Positions 9,042 to 17,612 of a stretch of DNA of 64,000 nucleotides are shown here, piece after piece. How positions within the stretch are numbered: position 1 is the first letter of the stretch; each line of letters begins with the position of its first letter. The position numbers and the translations under genes are program-made. A model generated the notes under the pieces. The model worked only from the letters and a program-made list of their open reading frames with translations. It made no database searches and was not told where the DNA came from. The DNA comes from an uncultured Lachnospiraceae bacterium (lineage in GTDB: Bacteria > Bacillota > Clostridia > Lachnospirales > Lachnospiraceae), in assembly GCA_910579865.1 (NCBI GenBank), contig CAJTXA010000010.1, positions 62,001 through 126,000 on the forward strand, in the 5' to 3' direction.

Positions 9042-11222
9042 ATGGAAGAACTGGTAAGAGACAGTTTTACTTTACCTGGAGAATCTGGTTATGAAAATTT
9101 AACTTTAAAACTAGCCGAAAAATGGGGGGCTGATGTGATTCGTGACAGTGATGGTACACAGCTTTCTGATGAAATCACAAACTCTGGTTATGGAATTTAT
9201 TCTACTCTTTGTTTAATTCGTTCTGACAATGCTTGGGCAAAACAAAATATGGATAAATTACAACAGAATTTTCTAATGAGTTTTCCAGTTATGGCAGAGG
9301 GGGAAACTGTAACTATATCCCCTTTAAAAGGATTTTTTAGGGAACAATTTAAAATAGATAATAATAGCAATGCCAAAGAATTTTGGCAGGTATTTGATCG
9401 TACAACACAAAAAGAAGTTCCTCTTTCTGACTGGAACTTTGACCCTGTTTCTGGTCTTGTAACAATAAAAAATACCCAAAAATACCACTATTATACAGTA
9501 AACTTCCTTGCAATTCGTCTCTGGGAAGAAATTTCAATGTATAATCATATTACCAATAACTGGGGAGATAAAGAACATCTAATGGCTGTTGAACCCCGCT
9601 ATCCAGAAACACAAACTCATATTTTAAACTGGTTAGAAGATTGGTGTATTCAACATCCATCCACTACCGTTGTACGTTTTACTTCTATGTTCTATAACTT
9701 TGCATGGTTTTGGAGTGATGAAAAAAATTGCAGAGATATTTTCAGTGATTGGGGATCCTATGATTTTACAGTAAACCCAATTGCATTACGGGAATTTGAG
9801 AAACAAAAAGGCTATAAAATGACCTCTGAAGATTTTATCAACAATGGAAAATATAACCAAACACATAATGTACCTTCTGCAAAATACTTAGAATGGATGG
9901 ATTTTATTAATGAATTTGTTGTCTCTTTTGGAAAAAAATGTGTGGATTTAGTACATCGCTATGGAAAAAAAGCGTATGTATTTTATGATGATAGTTGGAT
10001 TGGAATAGAACCATATGGAAAACGTTTCTCTGAATTTGGTTTTGACGGATTAATTAAATGTGTATTTAGCGGATTTGAAGCAAGGCTTTGTGCTGGTGCA
10101 CAGGGAGTCACGACAAAAGAACTTCGCCTGCATCCTTACTTATTCCCTACAGGTCTTTCTGGTGAGCCTACTTTTGCTCCTGGCGGAAACCCAAAACTAG
10201 ATGCGCAAAAGTTTTGGCAAAATGTAAGGCGAGCTCTACTTCGTAAACCAGTTGATCGAATTGGCTTAGGAGGATATCTTCATTTAGTAGAACCTTTTCC
10301 TGATTTTTGTGACTATATTGAAAAAGTAACCGATGAATTTCGTTTATTAAAAAGCTTTCACCAGTCTGGAGAACCTTACACTATACCCGGTAAAATTCTT
10401 ATCTTAACCGCTTGGGGCACATTGCGCTCTTGGACTTGTTCTGGACATTTGCATGAACATCCTGAAGTAGATTTAATCAATATAATTGAATCCTTATCTG
10501 GACTTCCTTTTGAAGTAGAGTTTAAAAACTTTGAAGATATCAAACGAGATGGAATTGGAAAAGATGTTAAAGTAGTTATTAATGCAGGAATCTTAAATAG
10601 TGCATGGAGTGGTGGTGAACATTGGAAAGATACAAAGGTTATCGAAATTCTTACTGAATTTGTTGCAAATGGCGGCGGATTTCTTGGTATTCATGAACCT
10701 TCTGCCTGTGATTTTTCCAGTCAATTTTTCCAATTAGCTCCACTTTTGGGAGTAGATAAAGATCTTGGTACCAAAAAGTGTCTTGGAAAATACCATTATT
10801 CTGTACGGCCTAACCATTTTATTACTGCAGAAACTTCTGATATTTCTTTACCAGTATGTGAGGGAATTTTCGTATTAAATAAAGAAGTAGATGTATTAGC
10901 CCAAAAAGATAATACTCCAATTCTTACAGGATATTGCTTTGGCAAGGGACGAAGCGTCTATTTCTCCGGATATCGGTATGGAATAGAAAACACTCGGCTT
11001 TTCATGCGGGCAATCCTCTATGCTGGTCAAAATGAAAATGCTATAAAATACTATATCTGTTCAAATCCTATGACAGAATGTGCTTATTATCCTTCAGTTA
11101 AAAAAATCGTTGTAATTAATAACAGTGGAATGATACAAAAAACAACTGTTCAAACAATGGAAGAAAAAACATTTCTAGTTACCTTAAAACCTTATGATAT
11201 TGAAATTATAAGCTTAAATTAA
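9042..11222 (+). CDS. GH112 phosphorylase (galactosyl-N-acetylhexosamine or galactosyl-rhamnose phosphorylase)
   Basis: 726 residues, the usual GH112 length. These cytoplasmic enzymes cleave a beta-galactosyl disaccharide with phosphate to give galactose-1-phosphate. Family blocks are RFTSMFYNFAWFWSDEKN, YDFTVNPIALREFEKQKGY, AYVFYDDSWIGIEPYG (catalytic aspartate region of the TIM barrel) and GFLGIHEPSACDFSSQFF in the flavodoxin-like domain. The start chosen is ATG 9042, because GGAGG at 9030-9034 lies eight bases upstream; an earlier ATG at 9027 precedes that site. Known members act on galacto-N-biose/lacto-N-biose or on Gal-beta-1,4-rhamnose. The GH105 neighbour favours galactosyl-rhamnose from rhamnogalacturonan, but this is inference. 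Confidence 0.88.
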   Translation: MEELVRDSFTLPGESGYENLTLKLAEKWGADVIRDSDGTQLSDEITNSGYGIYSTLCLIRSDNAWAKQNMDKLQQNFLMSFPVMAEGETVTISPLKGFFREQFKIDNNSNAKEFWQVFDRTTQKEVPLSDWNFDPVSGLVTIKNTQKYHYYTVNFLAIRLWEEISMYNHITNNWGDKEHLMAVEPRYPETQTHILNWLEDWCIQHPSTTVVRFTSMFYNFAWFWSDEKNCRDIFSDWGSYDFTVNPIALREFEKQKGYKMTSEDFINNGKYNQTHNVPSAKYLEWMDFINEFVVSFGKKCVDLVHRYGKKAYVFYDDSWIGIEPYGKRFSEFGFDGLIKCVFSGFEARLCAGAQGVTTKELRLHPYLFPTGLSGEPTFAPGGNPKLDAQKFWQNVRRALLRKPVDRIGLGGYLHLVEPFPDFCDYIEKVTDEFRLLKSFHQSGEPYTIPGKILILTAWGTLRSWTCSGHLHEHPEVDLINIIESLSGLPFEVEFKNFEDIKRDGIGKDVKVVINAGILNSAWSGGEHWKDTKVIEILTEFVANGGGFLGIHEPSACDFSSQFFQLAPLLGVDKDLGTKKCLGKYHYSVRPNHFITAETSDISLPVCEGIFVLNKEVDVLAQKDNTPILTGYCFGKGRSVYFSGYRYGIENTRLFMRAILYAGQNENAIKYYICSNPMTECAYYPSVKKIVVINNSGMIQKTTVQTMEEKTFLVTLKPYDIEIISLN

Positions 11223-11297
11223 AAAGAATTGGTAGGTGATGGGAAAATAGAACGTAAAGGCGGAAAACGATTTGGATATTGGGAAGTAAAAAAATAG
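11223..11297 (+). pseudogene. C-terminal relic of a winged-helix (AlbA_2/Fic-type) protein
   Basis: Directly after the GH112 stop, 24 in-frame codons read KELVGDGKIERKGGKRFGYW, then EVKK and a stop. This matches the extreme C-terminal winged-helix tail often seen in AlbA_2-type ATP-binding or Fic-type regulators (pattern LVE-G-IERxG-xGYWxV). No upstream part of such a gene survives. It is probably the remains of a gene removed when the GH112 gene was joined here. Confidence 0.4.
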
Positions 11298-11451
11298 AAT
11301 TTCTTCCTGTCCCGTTCATTTCATGTTATAATTTTTTACAGGTCTTTCTTTCCCTTATTTTTGCCCTTATAAGGATTCGTAACATGAGAGAAAAGGATAT
11401 AACAGTTAATACTTATTTTTTAACCCACATTTATCCACAACCGCTTACACA

Positions 11452-11487
11452 AAAATAAGGGTATGTCGGCTTACTCCAACATACCCC
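11452..11487 (-). terminator. Intrinsic terminator of the rubrerythrin gene
   Basis: On the minus strand GGGTATGT pairs with ACATACCC around a 12-base loop and is followed by TTATTTTTG. It lies 38 bases after the rubrerythrin stop codon. A single TTATCCACA sequence at 11431-11439 lies just beyond it and is not part of any cluster. Confidence 0.85.
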
Positions 11488-11524
11488 TAAATCCTTAAAA
11501 TATTCGCTTTTATAGCATTTCTTC

Positions 11525-12067
11525 TTAACTGAAGTATCTCTTAAGAAGCCCCTCAAATGCCTTTCCATGTCTAGCCTCATCTCTAGCCATTTCATGCACT
11601 GTATCATGGATAGCATCTAAATTAGCAGCTTTTGCTCTCTTCGCAAGATCTACTTTACCTGCTGTAGCACCATTTTCAGCATCTACTCTCATTTCCAAAT
11701 TTTTCTTTGTACTATTTGTTACTACTTCACCTAATAATTCAGCAAACTTTGCAGCATGTTCTGCTTCTTCATAAGCTGCCTTCTCATAGTACAAACCTAC
11801 TTCTGGATATCCTTCTCTATGAGCTACTCTTGCCATAGCCAAGTACATGCCTACTTCACTACATTCACCCTCAAAATTTGCTCTTAAGTCTGCAATAATA
11901 TCTTCGCTTACGCCCTGTGCCACACCAATTACATGTTCTGCTGCCCAAGTCTTTTCTCCTGCCTGAAGAGTAAACTTAGAAGCTGGTGCTTTACATACTG
12001 GACAACTTTCTGGAGCTGCATCTCCCTCGTAAACATATCCACATACTTGACATACATATTTAGCCAT
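11525..12067 (-). CDS. Reverse rubrerythrin (rubredoxin domain first, then ferritin-like domain)
   Basis: 180 residues. The N-terminal rubredoxin domain has the four iron ligands in CQVCGYVYEG and CPVCKAP (residues 6-25). The ferritin-like di-iron domain follows with EGECSEVGMYLAMARVA, EEAEHAAKF and ARDEARHGKAFEGLL. This reversed domain order defines the clostridial NADH-peroxidase/oxidase rubrerythrins, which detoxify hydrogen peroxide and oxygen in the cytoplasm. An AAGGAG site precedes the start. It has its own promoter with a PerR-type palindrome, and a PerR-like gene lies immediately upstream. Confidence 0.93.
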   Translation of the reverse strand: MAKYVCQVCGYVYEGDAAPESCPVCKAPASKFTLQAGEKTWAAEHVIGVAQGVSEDIIADLRANFEGECSEVGMYLAMARVAHREGYPEVGLYYEKAAYEEAEHAAKFAELLGEVVTNSTKKNLEMRVDAENGATAGKVDLAKRAKAANLDAIHDTVHEMARDEARHGKAFEGLLKRYFS

Positions 12068-12120
12068 ATTTTTATTCTCCTTTTTATATAAATTTTATTC
12101 CCTTTTCCTATAGTAGCTTT

Positions 12121-12197
12121 ATTACTGATAACTTTCTCTAAATCAATATCAGTAATCATTACTGTTTTAATATAACATTAAGTATCAAATTTGTCAA
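12121..12197 (-). promoter_or_regulatory. Rubrerythrin promoter with 7-1-7 palindromic PerR-type operator
   Basis: On the minus strand TTGACA (12197-12192), a 17-base spacer and TATATT (12174-12169) form a near-ideal sigma-A promoter. Immediately downstream, at the expected transcription start, 12150-12164 reads CAGTAATCATTACTG, a perfect 7-1-7 palindrome like PerR boxes (consensus core TAATnATTA). The left part of this site also forms a perfect 10-bp inverted repeat: ATTACTGATA at 12121-12130 with TATCAGTAAT at 12147-12156. This could be a leader hairpin or a second operator half-site. Confidence 0.8.
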
Positions 12198-12217
12198 CAC
12201 CTAATTTATAATTTTTC

Positions 12218-12640
12218 TCAATAAGTATTTTCATTGCTTAGAGTCTCTATTATAGTATGTTTCATACAACTTGCACACTGTCCATAAAAAATCAATTGAT
12301 GACTCTCAATCTTTCCATTAAAATGTTCCTCTGCAATCTGATTCATTTTTGTCTGTTCCGGCATATCTAAATCGGAAACTGAACCACAACTCTTACAACA
12401 AAAATGATAATGTGGATGGACTGTTCCATCAAAACGATCGGCTTTCCCTTCACAAGAAAACTTTAAAATTTCTCCTCTATCTACCAAAAAAGACAGATTC
12501 CGATAAACAGTTCCCAAACTGATATTTGGATACTCTTCACGAATTGCCATATAAATCGTATCCGCCGTTGGATGATCGGTACAGCTTGCCAAAAAAACTT
12601 TAATTGCTTCCCGTTGTCGGCTGTATTTTATCTGTTTCAA
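12218..12640 (-). CDS. perR: Fur-family peroxide-responsive repressor (PerR-like)
   Basis: 140 residues with Fur-family order: winged helix (ISLGTVYRNLSFLVDRGEI), then a metal-binding dimerisation domain. CKSCG and CASCMK give the structural zinc cysteines. DRFDG, HPHYHF and the aspartates in VSDLD sit where PerR places its regulatory Fe/Mn ligands. Two TTG codons are possible starts. TTG 12640 is seven bases after GGAGG and is preferred over TTG 12643. The reverse rubrerythrin next door and the palindromes in front of both genes make PerR more likely than Fur or Zur. It probably represses itself and the rubrerythrin gene. Confidence 0.85.
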   Translation of the reverse strand: MKQIKYSRQREAIKVFLASCTDHPTADTIYMAIREEYPNISLGTVYRNLSFLVDRGEILKFSCEGKADRFDGTVHPHYHFCCKSCGSVSDLDMPEQTKMNQIAEEHFNGKIESHQLIFYGQCASCMKHTIIETLSNENTY

Positions 12641-12683
12641 CAAAAATCCTCCTTCCTCCGTTTGGTAACAGCCAAAGTATAAA

Positions 12684-12702
12684 AATAAGAATAATTCCTA
12701 TT
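12684..12702 (-). promoter_or_regulatory. Candidate PerR autoregulatory box upstream of perR
   Basis: AATAAGAAT-A-ATTCCTATT on the plus strand is a 9-1-9 inverted repeat with one mismatch. It sits 44-62 bases upstream of the perR start. Its symmetry and 7-1-7 core resemble the rubrerythrin operator, and autoregulation is usual for PerR. Confidence 0.55.
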
Positions 12703-12729
12703 TTATAATAAAGGATATTTCTTCCTTTG

Positions 12730-14109
12730 TCAACCCATTCCATCTTGTATCTGTAATTCCATCTGTTGCTGCACTTTTTCCATCTGTTCTAATACAATGG
12801 CACGAATCTCTTCTTCCATCTTTGCTTGATTTTCTCTATCTTCTTCTTCTGTCCCTTCCCCTGCCTGATGTTCTATCTCTGCATTCCAAATTGCTCGAAA
12901 AGCAAGTTCTAATTCCATCCAATAATCCGTAGTTTTCAATAGTTTAGGAAGCTGTACAGAATTTATATATGCCTTTTCAATATTGACTAATTCTGCATTT
13001 TCATAATTTCCTATTGGTTTACAGCTCATCTTACCTGTCAATTTATAAAAATTTTCAATATAAGTATTCGTCAAAAATACAGCAAAGTCTTTTGCTGCTG
13101 TTTCACTTGCTCCATAGGGATTGATTTGTACAAGATAATTTGTAGCAATCGCTTTTGACTTTAGAACATCGTTCATATCTAAAAGAGGAGCAATCCCATA
13201 CTGCATCCCATTTGCTGCCGCTTCCTCCAAACGAGAAAGGCTTTGTGTTCCAGCAATGGTATAAAGAATCTTTCCATTTAAAAATTCCTCAAGCACTGTA
13301 TCATAGTCACTTTCTGCTGCATCAAAATACAAACTTTGATTCAAATTTTTATAAAAACTTAATGCCTGAATAACGGATTCATTTGTGAGATCTATTTCTG
13401 TTTCATCGTCTCCATAAGTACCACCTAAATTTAGGTAAGCCCCTATAAATCCATAATTATAATATAGATTTTGTACATCCCATTTCAATATTGTTTCAAT
13501 TCCTTCAAAAGTCACTCCATCCGATCCATATTGCACAGAAAAATCAAGAATCTCCTGAAAATTAGTAGGACAGTTTTCTATAAAATTTTTATTATAAAGA
13601 AAAAAAGAAGTTTCATAATAAAAAGGATATCCCAAATTTTTTCCCTGCCAAACACATGCAGAAACAGCCGCTTCTGGATAATCTGCAATTCCTATATCCG
13701 TTTCTGCAGTAAGCCCTGCAAGATACGCTTTTTCTAAAGAATCACTATTTAAAACATAAAGATCCACACCCGCCTGCTCCCCAGAAATATTGGTTTGATT
13801 AATGGATTCCAAATAATCTATGGAAGATTGTTCCTCCACAACAACTGATATTCCAGTCTGCTCTTGATATGCCTCCGCTGCCTGATTTATATAAGATGCA
13901 ATCTCTGAATCCGTATACCATATGGTAAGTTCCTCTACTTCTGCTTTTGTTTCAAAATTACTTTCTGATGTCTCCTCCTCCTGCTTTTGTCCACAGCTTC
14001 CAAGTACTGCAACTAAAAAAAGAACCATTATACCTGTTGCAAATATCTTTCTTTTTCTTGTACCTTTTACAAACTCCTTTACGTTTTTTAAACATACTTT
14101 TCTTGGCAT
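12730..14109 (-). CDS. Orphan ABC-type sugar-binding lipoprotein
   Basis: About 459 residues. An unusually long, basic N-region (MPRKVCLKNVKEFVKGTRKR) precedes the hydrophobic segment and the lipobox AVLGSC. The mature part looks like a family-1 solute-binding protein (LTIWYTDSEIASYINQAAEA, FEGIETILKWDVQNLYY, FLNGKILYTIAGTQSLSRL). The last ~50 residues are very rich in Glu and Gln. ATG 14109 has AAAGGA upstream. A further in-frame ATG at 14199 with GGGAG would add 30 residues and cannot be excluded. No permease or ATPase lies nearby. It follows argD by 123 bases, so it may be transcribed with the arginine genes. Confidence 0.75.
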   Translation of the reverse strand: MPRKVCLKNVKEFVKGTRKRKIFATGIMVLFLVAVLGSCGQKQEEETSESNFETKAEVEELTIWYTDSEIASYINQAAEAYQEQTGISVVVEEQSSIDYLESINQTNISGEQAGVDLYVLNSDSLEKAYLAGLTAETDIGIADYPEAAVSACVWQGKNLGYPFYYETSFFLYNKNFIENCPTNFQEILDFSVQYGSDGVTFEGIETILKWDVQNLYYNYGFIGAYLNLGGTYGDDETEIDLTNESVIQALSFYKNLNQSLYFDAAESDYDTVLEEFLNGKILYTIAGTQSLSRLEEAAANGMQYGIAPLLDMNDVLKSKAIATNYLVQINPYGASETAAKDFAVFLTNTYIENFYKLTGKMSCKPIGNYENAELVNIEKAYINSVQLPKLLKTTDYWMELELAFRAIWNAEIEHQAGEGTEEEDRENQAKMEEEIRAIVLEQMEKVQQQMELQIQDGMG

Positions 14110-14232
14110 GATTTTCTCAATCCTTTCTAAAGGAAACCAGTCAATTGATTCCACTTTTCTTATGTCTGCCTCTTTGTTACAAAAAAGGAAATCATTCACA
14201 ACTCCCGTCGCTTCTGATTTCCTTTCGATTCT

Positions 14233-15426
14233 TTACAAAACAGATTGTATTGTCTTTTCTAATATCGACAACATTTCATCTATATCTTCTTTGGTAATGA
14301 CAAGCGGTGGGACAAAACGGATTACATTGGAACCAGCCGATATCAAAATCAATCCTAAATCCAACGCTTTTAGTATAATGTTCCCAACTGGAATTGTCAA
14401 TTCCAATCCTTGCATAAATCCCTTTCCTCTTCTTGCCTTTACTTGATCATATTTCCTTACAAACATATCTAATCCTGCTTCCAAATAATCACTATTTTCT
14501 TTTACATGTTCCACCAAATGAAGTTCTTCAAATAGATCAAATACTTTAGAAACTGCTGCACAAGCCAAAGGATTTCCACCATAAGTTGTTCCATGATCAC
14601 CTGGCACAAAGGAATCTGCCACACGTTTTATTGCTGCAAAAGCTCCTACTGGAATTCCGCAGCCAAGTGCCTTTGCCATAGTCATAATATCTGGCTTTAC
14701 TCCATATTGTTGCCAAGCAAACATGCTTCCCGTTCGTCCCATCCCACACTGAATTTCATCAAAAATCAACAAAATATCCTTCTTGTCGCAGACTTCTCTT
14801 AATCCCTGTAAAAATTCCAAAGTTGCAGGATAAATTCCTCCTTCTCCCTGTATTGGTTCTAGAATAATTGCGCATGTTTTGTCTGTAATCTGTTCCAATA
14901 CACTTTCTAACTGATTAAATTCTGCAAATTTTACTCCACCAATTAATGGTTTAAATGGCTCTTGATATTTTATATTTCCTGTTACAGAAAGTGCGCCAAG
15001 ACTTCTTCCATGGAAAGAATGTTGCATTGCAATTATTTCATGATCTGTTTGGTTGTCTTTTTGATAAGCATATTTTTTTGCTAATTTTATTGCACCCTCA
15101 ATTGCTTCTGTTCCACTATTGGTAAAAAATACTTGATCCATCTGTGATGCTTTTACCACCTTCTGAGCTGCCTCTGCTAACGGAGTATGATAGTATAAAT
15201 TTGAAGTATGAATTAGATGATCCACTTGATTTTTTATCGCATCATTATAAGTTCTATTGTTATATCCTAGTGCAAATACTGCAATCCCTGCCCCAAAATC
15301 CAAATACTTTTTTCCATTTACATCATATAAATAAACCCCTTCCCCACTTTCTAATACAATCGGATAGCGGTTATAAGTATGAATCAAATTTTCTTCTGTT
15401 ATCTGAATATACTCTTGTTGTTTCAC
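14233..15426 (-). CDS. argD: Acetylornithine aminotransferase
   Basis: Class-III PLP aminotransferase, 397 residues. It converts N-acetylglutamate semialdehyde to N-acetylornithine using glutamate. Family marks are FLDFGAGIAVFALGYNN, FFTNSGTEAIEGAIKLA, LLIFDEIQCGMGRTG (PLP-ring aspartate) and IMTMAKALGCGIPVGAF (PLP lysine). The GTG at 15426 has GGAGG eight bases upstream and gives the usual N terminus MKQQEYIQITEENLIHTYNR. A GTG at 15474 would overlap argB by 20 bases. Third gene of an argC-argB-argD operon. Confidence 0.93.
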   Translation of the reverse strand: MKQQEYIQITEENLIHTYNRYPIVLESGEGVYLYDVNGKKYLDFGAGIAVFALGYNNRTYNDAIKNQVDHLIHTSNLYYHTPLAEAAQKVVKASQMDQVFFTNSGTEAIEGAIKLAKKYAYQKDNQTDHEIIAMQHSFHGRSLGALSVTGNIKYQEPFKPLIGGVKFAEFNQLESVLEQITDKTCAIILEPIQGEGGIYPATLEFLQGLREVCDKKDILLIFDEIQCGMGRTGSMFAWQQYGVKPDIMTMAKALGCGIPVGAFAAIKRVADSFVPGDHGTTYGGNPLACAAVSKVFDLFEELHLVEHVKENSDYLEAGLDMFVRKYDQVKARRGKGFMQGLELTIPVGNIILKALDLGLILISAGSNVIRFVPPLVITKEDIDEMLSILEKTIQSVL

Positions 15427-15454
15427 TTTCTTTTCCTCCAACTTCCCTTTTATT

Positions 15455-16366
15455 CTATTTATTTTCACGTTCACAATAATATCTAGGTTCTGATCTTCCT
15501 AAAATTGCCGTTCCAATTCCTTTATTTGTAAATATTTCCAAAAGTAAACAATGTGGTATTCTCCCATCTAAAATATGTACACGAGAAACCCCATTCTCTA
15601 TTGCATCAATACAATTATTTAACTTTGGCAACATTCCTCCGCCAATCGTTCCACCAGCAATCAACTCCTTTGCCTCTTCTACTCCCAATTCTGAAATTAA
15701 ACTACTTTTATCAGAAGGATCTTTCATCACTCCCTCAATATCTGTTAAAAATGCCAATTTTTCTGCTTTTACTGCACGTGCAATCGCACAAGCAGCATCA
15801 TCTGCATTAATATTATAGCTATGGAATGTTGCATCCATACCAATTGGACATATAATTGGCAAGAAATCCTTTTCCAGTAAATCATAGATAATTTTAGGTG
15901 TTACTTCTGTAACTTCTCCTACAAATCCAATATCTTCTCCATTGGAATATTTTTTCTCTACTTTTAATAATCCTCCATCTTTTCCGCTAATACCAACTGC
16001 CTTAATTCCCAATTCCTGTACATCTTGAACCAGTTCTTTATTTACTTTATTTAATACCATCTCTGCAATTTCCATTGTTGCTTCATCTGTTACACGTAAT
16101 CCATTTATAAACCGAGGTTCCATTCCAACCTTATTTACCCATTTACTAATTTCTTTTCCACCACCATGTACAATAATCGGTTTAAAACCAACCAATTTTA
16201 ATAAAGTAACATCTTTAATTACATTCTTTTTTAATTCTTCATCTACCATTGCACTTCCGCCATACTTTACCACAATAATCTTCCTATTAAAACGTTGAAT
16301 ATATGGCAATGCTTCAATTAAAACTTCTGTTTTTTGTAATAAAAGATCCATATCTTTCCGATCCAT
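15455..16366 (-). CDS. argB: Acetylglutamate kinase
   Basis: Amino-acid-kinase fold, 303 residues. It phosphorylates N-acetylglutamate in arginine synthesis. IVVKYGGSAM, IIVHGGGKEI, RVTDEATMEIAEMVL and GTIGGGMLPKL are the standard blocks for ATP and substrate binding. The N-terminal extension (about 30 residues, MDRKDMDLLLQKTEVLIEAL) is the helix found in arginine-sensitive hexameric kinases, so feedback inhibition by arginine is likely. ATG 16366 follows GGAGG; an upstream TTG lies before that site. It sits 38 bases after argC. Confidence 0.94.
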   Translation of the reverse strand: MDRKDMDLLLQKTEVLIEALPYIQRFNRKIIVVKYGGSAMVDEELKKNVIKDVTLLKLVGFKPIIVHGGGKEISKWVNKVGMEPRFINGLRVTDEATMEIAEMVLNKVNKELVQDVQELGIKAVGISGKDGGLLKVEKKYSNGEDIGFVGEVTEVTPKIIYDLLEKDFLPIICPIGMDATFHSYNINADDAACAIARAVKAEKLAFLTDIEGVMKDPSDKSSLISELGVEEAKELIAGGTIGGGMLPKLNNCIDAIENGVSRVHILDGRIPHCLLLEIFTNKGIGTAILGRSEPRYYCERENK

Positions 16367-16404
16367 TTCTTTTTCCTCCAAATTATTTTTTATATTTCAG
16401 TTCA

Positions 16405-17445
16405 TTAAGGGAACATTGGTACTTGCATCAATCCTTCTTGTTCCTTTAATCCAAACATTAAATTCATATTTTGAACTGCTTGCCCGGCAGCTCCTTTTAC
16501 CAAATTGTCCATTGCTCCCATCATAATTATATGATTTGTTCGCCGATCAATTTTAAAGTTCACATCTACATAATTACTACCTTCCACCCATCTAGTTTCA
16601 GGACACACCTGCGCATTTAAAACTCGTACAAACTGCTCTTTTTCATAATAATTATGATAAATTTCTCGTATTTCTTCTTCCTTCATATCCTTTAATAAAG
16701 TCGCATACGCAGTAACTAAAATTCCTCGATTCATAGGAACTAAATGTGGAGTAAAATTAATAATAACTGGTATTCCTGCCTGATAAGAAAGTTGTTCTTC
16801 TATCTCTGGTGTATGACGATGCGTTGTAACTCCATATGCTTTTATATTCTCATTCACTTCACAAAATAAGTTATTTACCTTTGCCCCACGCCCTGCTCCA
16901 GAGGTTCCAGATTTTGCATCAATAATAATTGTATTTGGATCAATAATTCCCTCTTTCACAAGTGGATAAATTGTTAAAAAAGAACAAGTTGGATAACATC
17001 CTGGATTTGCCACTAGTCTTGCTTTTTTAATCTGCTCCCGATTCACTTCACATAGACCATATACTGCCTCTTCTAAAAATTGAGGGCTTTTGTGTTCTAT
17101 TCCATACCACTTTTCATAAACTGCTTTATCCTTAATTCGAAAATCTGCACTTAAATCAATTACTTTTGTCTTAGATAAAATTTCTTCATTCACTAATGAA
17201 GCACACAAGCCCTGTGGAGTCGCCGTAAAAATAACATCCACTTGCTTTGCCAATTCTTCCATATTATCATCCAAACAAACATCTTCTACCAATTGAAACA
17301 TATTTGCATACACTTCCGCATACTTTTTATCAATATAACTACGGGAACCATACCATATAATCTCTGCTTCCTTATGTTGTAATAGTAATCGAACTAATTC
17401 ATTTCCTGCATATCCAGTGGAACCAATAATTCCTATTTTTATCAT
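16405..17445 (-). CDS. argC: N-acetyl-gamma-glutamyl-phosphate reductase
   Basis: 346 residues. An NADPH-binding Rossmann start (IKIGIIGSTGYAGNELVRLL) is followed by the catalytic cysteine motif LVANPGCYPT and the family block KSGTSGAGRGAKVNNLFCEV in two parts (KSGTSGAGRGAK, NNLFCEVNEN). It catalyses the third step of arginine synthesis. First gene of argC-argB-argD, with GGAGG upstream. argJ, which commonly lies between argC and argB in clostridia, is absent here. Controlled by the promoter and ARG-box-like site in the divergent region. Confidence 0.95.
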   Translation of the reverse strand: MIKIGIIGSTGYAGNELVRLLLQHKEAEIIWYGSRSYIDKKYAEVYANMFQLVEDVCLDDNMEELAKQVDVIFTATPQGLCASLVNEEILSKTKVIDLSADFRIKDKAVYEKWYGIEHKSPQFLEEAVYGLCEVNREQIKKARLVANPGCYPTCSFLTIYPLVKEGIIDPNTIIIDAKSGTSGAGRGAKVNNLFCEVNENIKAYGVTTHRHTPEIEEQLSYQAGIPVIINFTPHLVPMNRGILVTAYATLLKDMKEEEIREIYHNYYEKEQFVRVLNAQVCPETRWVEGSNYVDVNFKIDRRTNHIIMMGAMDNLVKGAAGQAVQNMNLMFGLKEQEGLMQVPMFP

Positions 17446-17558
17446 AGTTTTCTTCCTCCTCTTTCTGATTTTCCTATATTAAATAATAAATTCTTTTAAT
17501 TCCTCTCTATTATAGCCTTTTTTTCAAACAAGTAAAGCATTTTCTTTTTGATTTTATA

Positions 17559-17589
17559 ATTATACATATATAATGAATATTATGCAAGT
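17559..17589 (-). promoter_or_regulatory. argC promoter overlapped by an ARG box
   Basis: On the minus strand TTGCAT (17587-17582), a 17-base spacer and TATAAT (17564-17559) form the argC promoter. The plus-strand sequence AATGAATATTATGCAAGT at 17572-17589 closely matches the Bacillus ArgR/AhrC box and covers the -35 and much of the spacer, so repressor binding would block transcription. Confidence 0.75.
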
Positions 17590-17612
17590 ATTTTTTTCTA
17601 CAATAAAAAATC

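Noticed and set aside
11431..11439. TTATCCACA, a perfect DnaA box
   Set aside because: A single copy without an AT-rich unwinding region or further boxes is expected by chance and does not indicate an origin.
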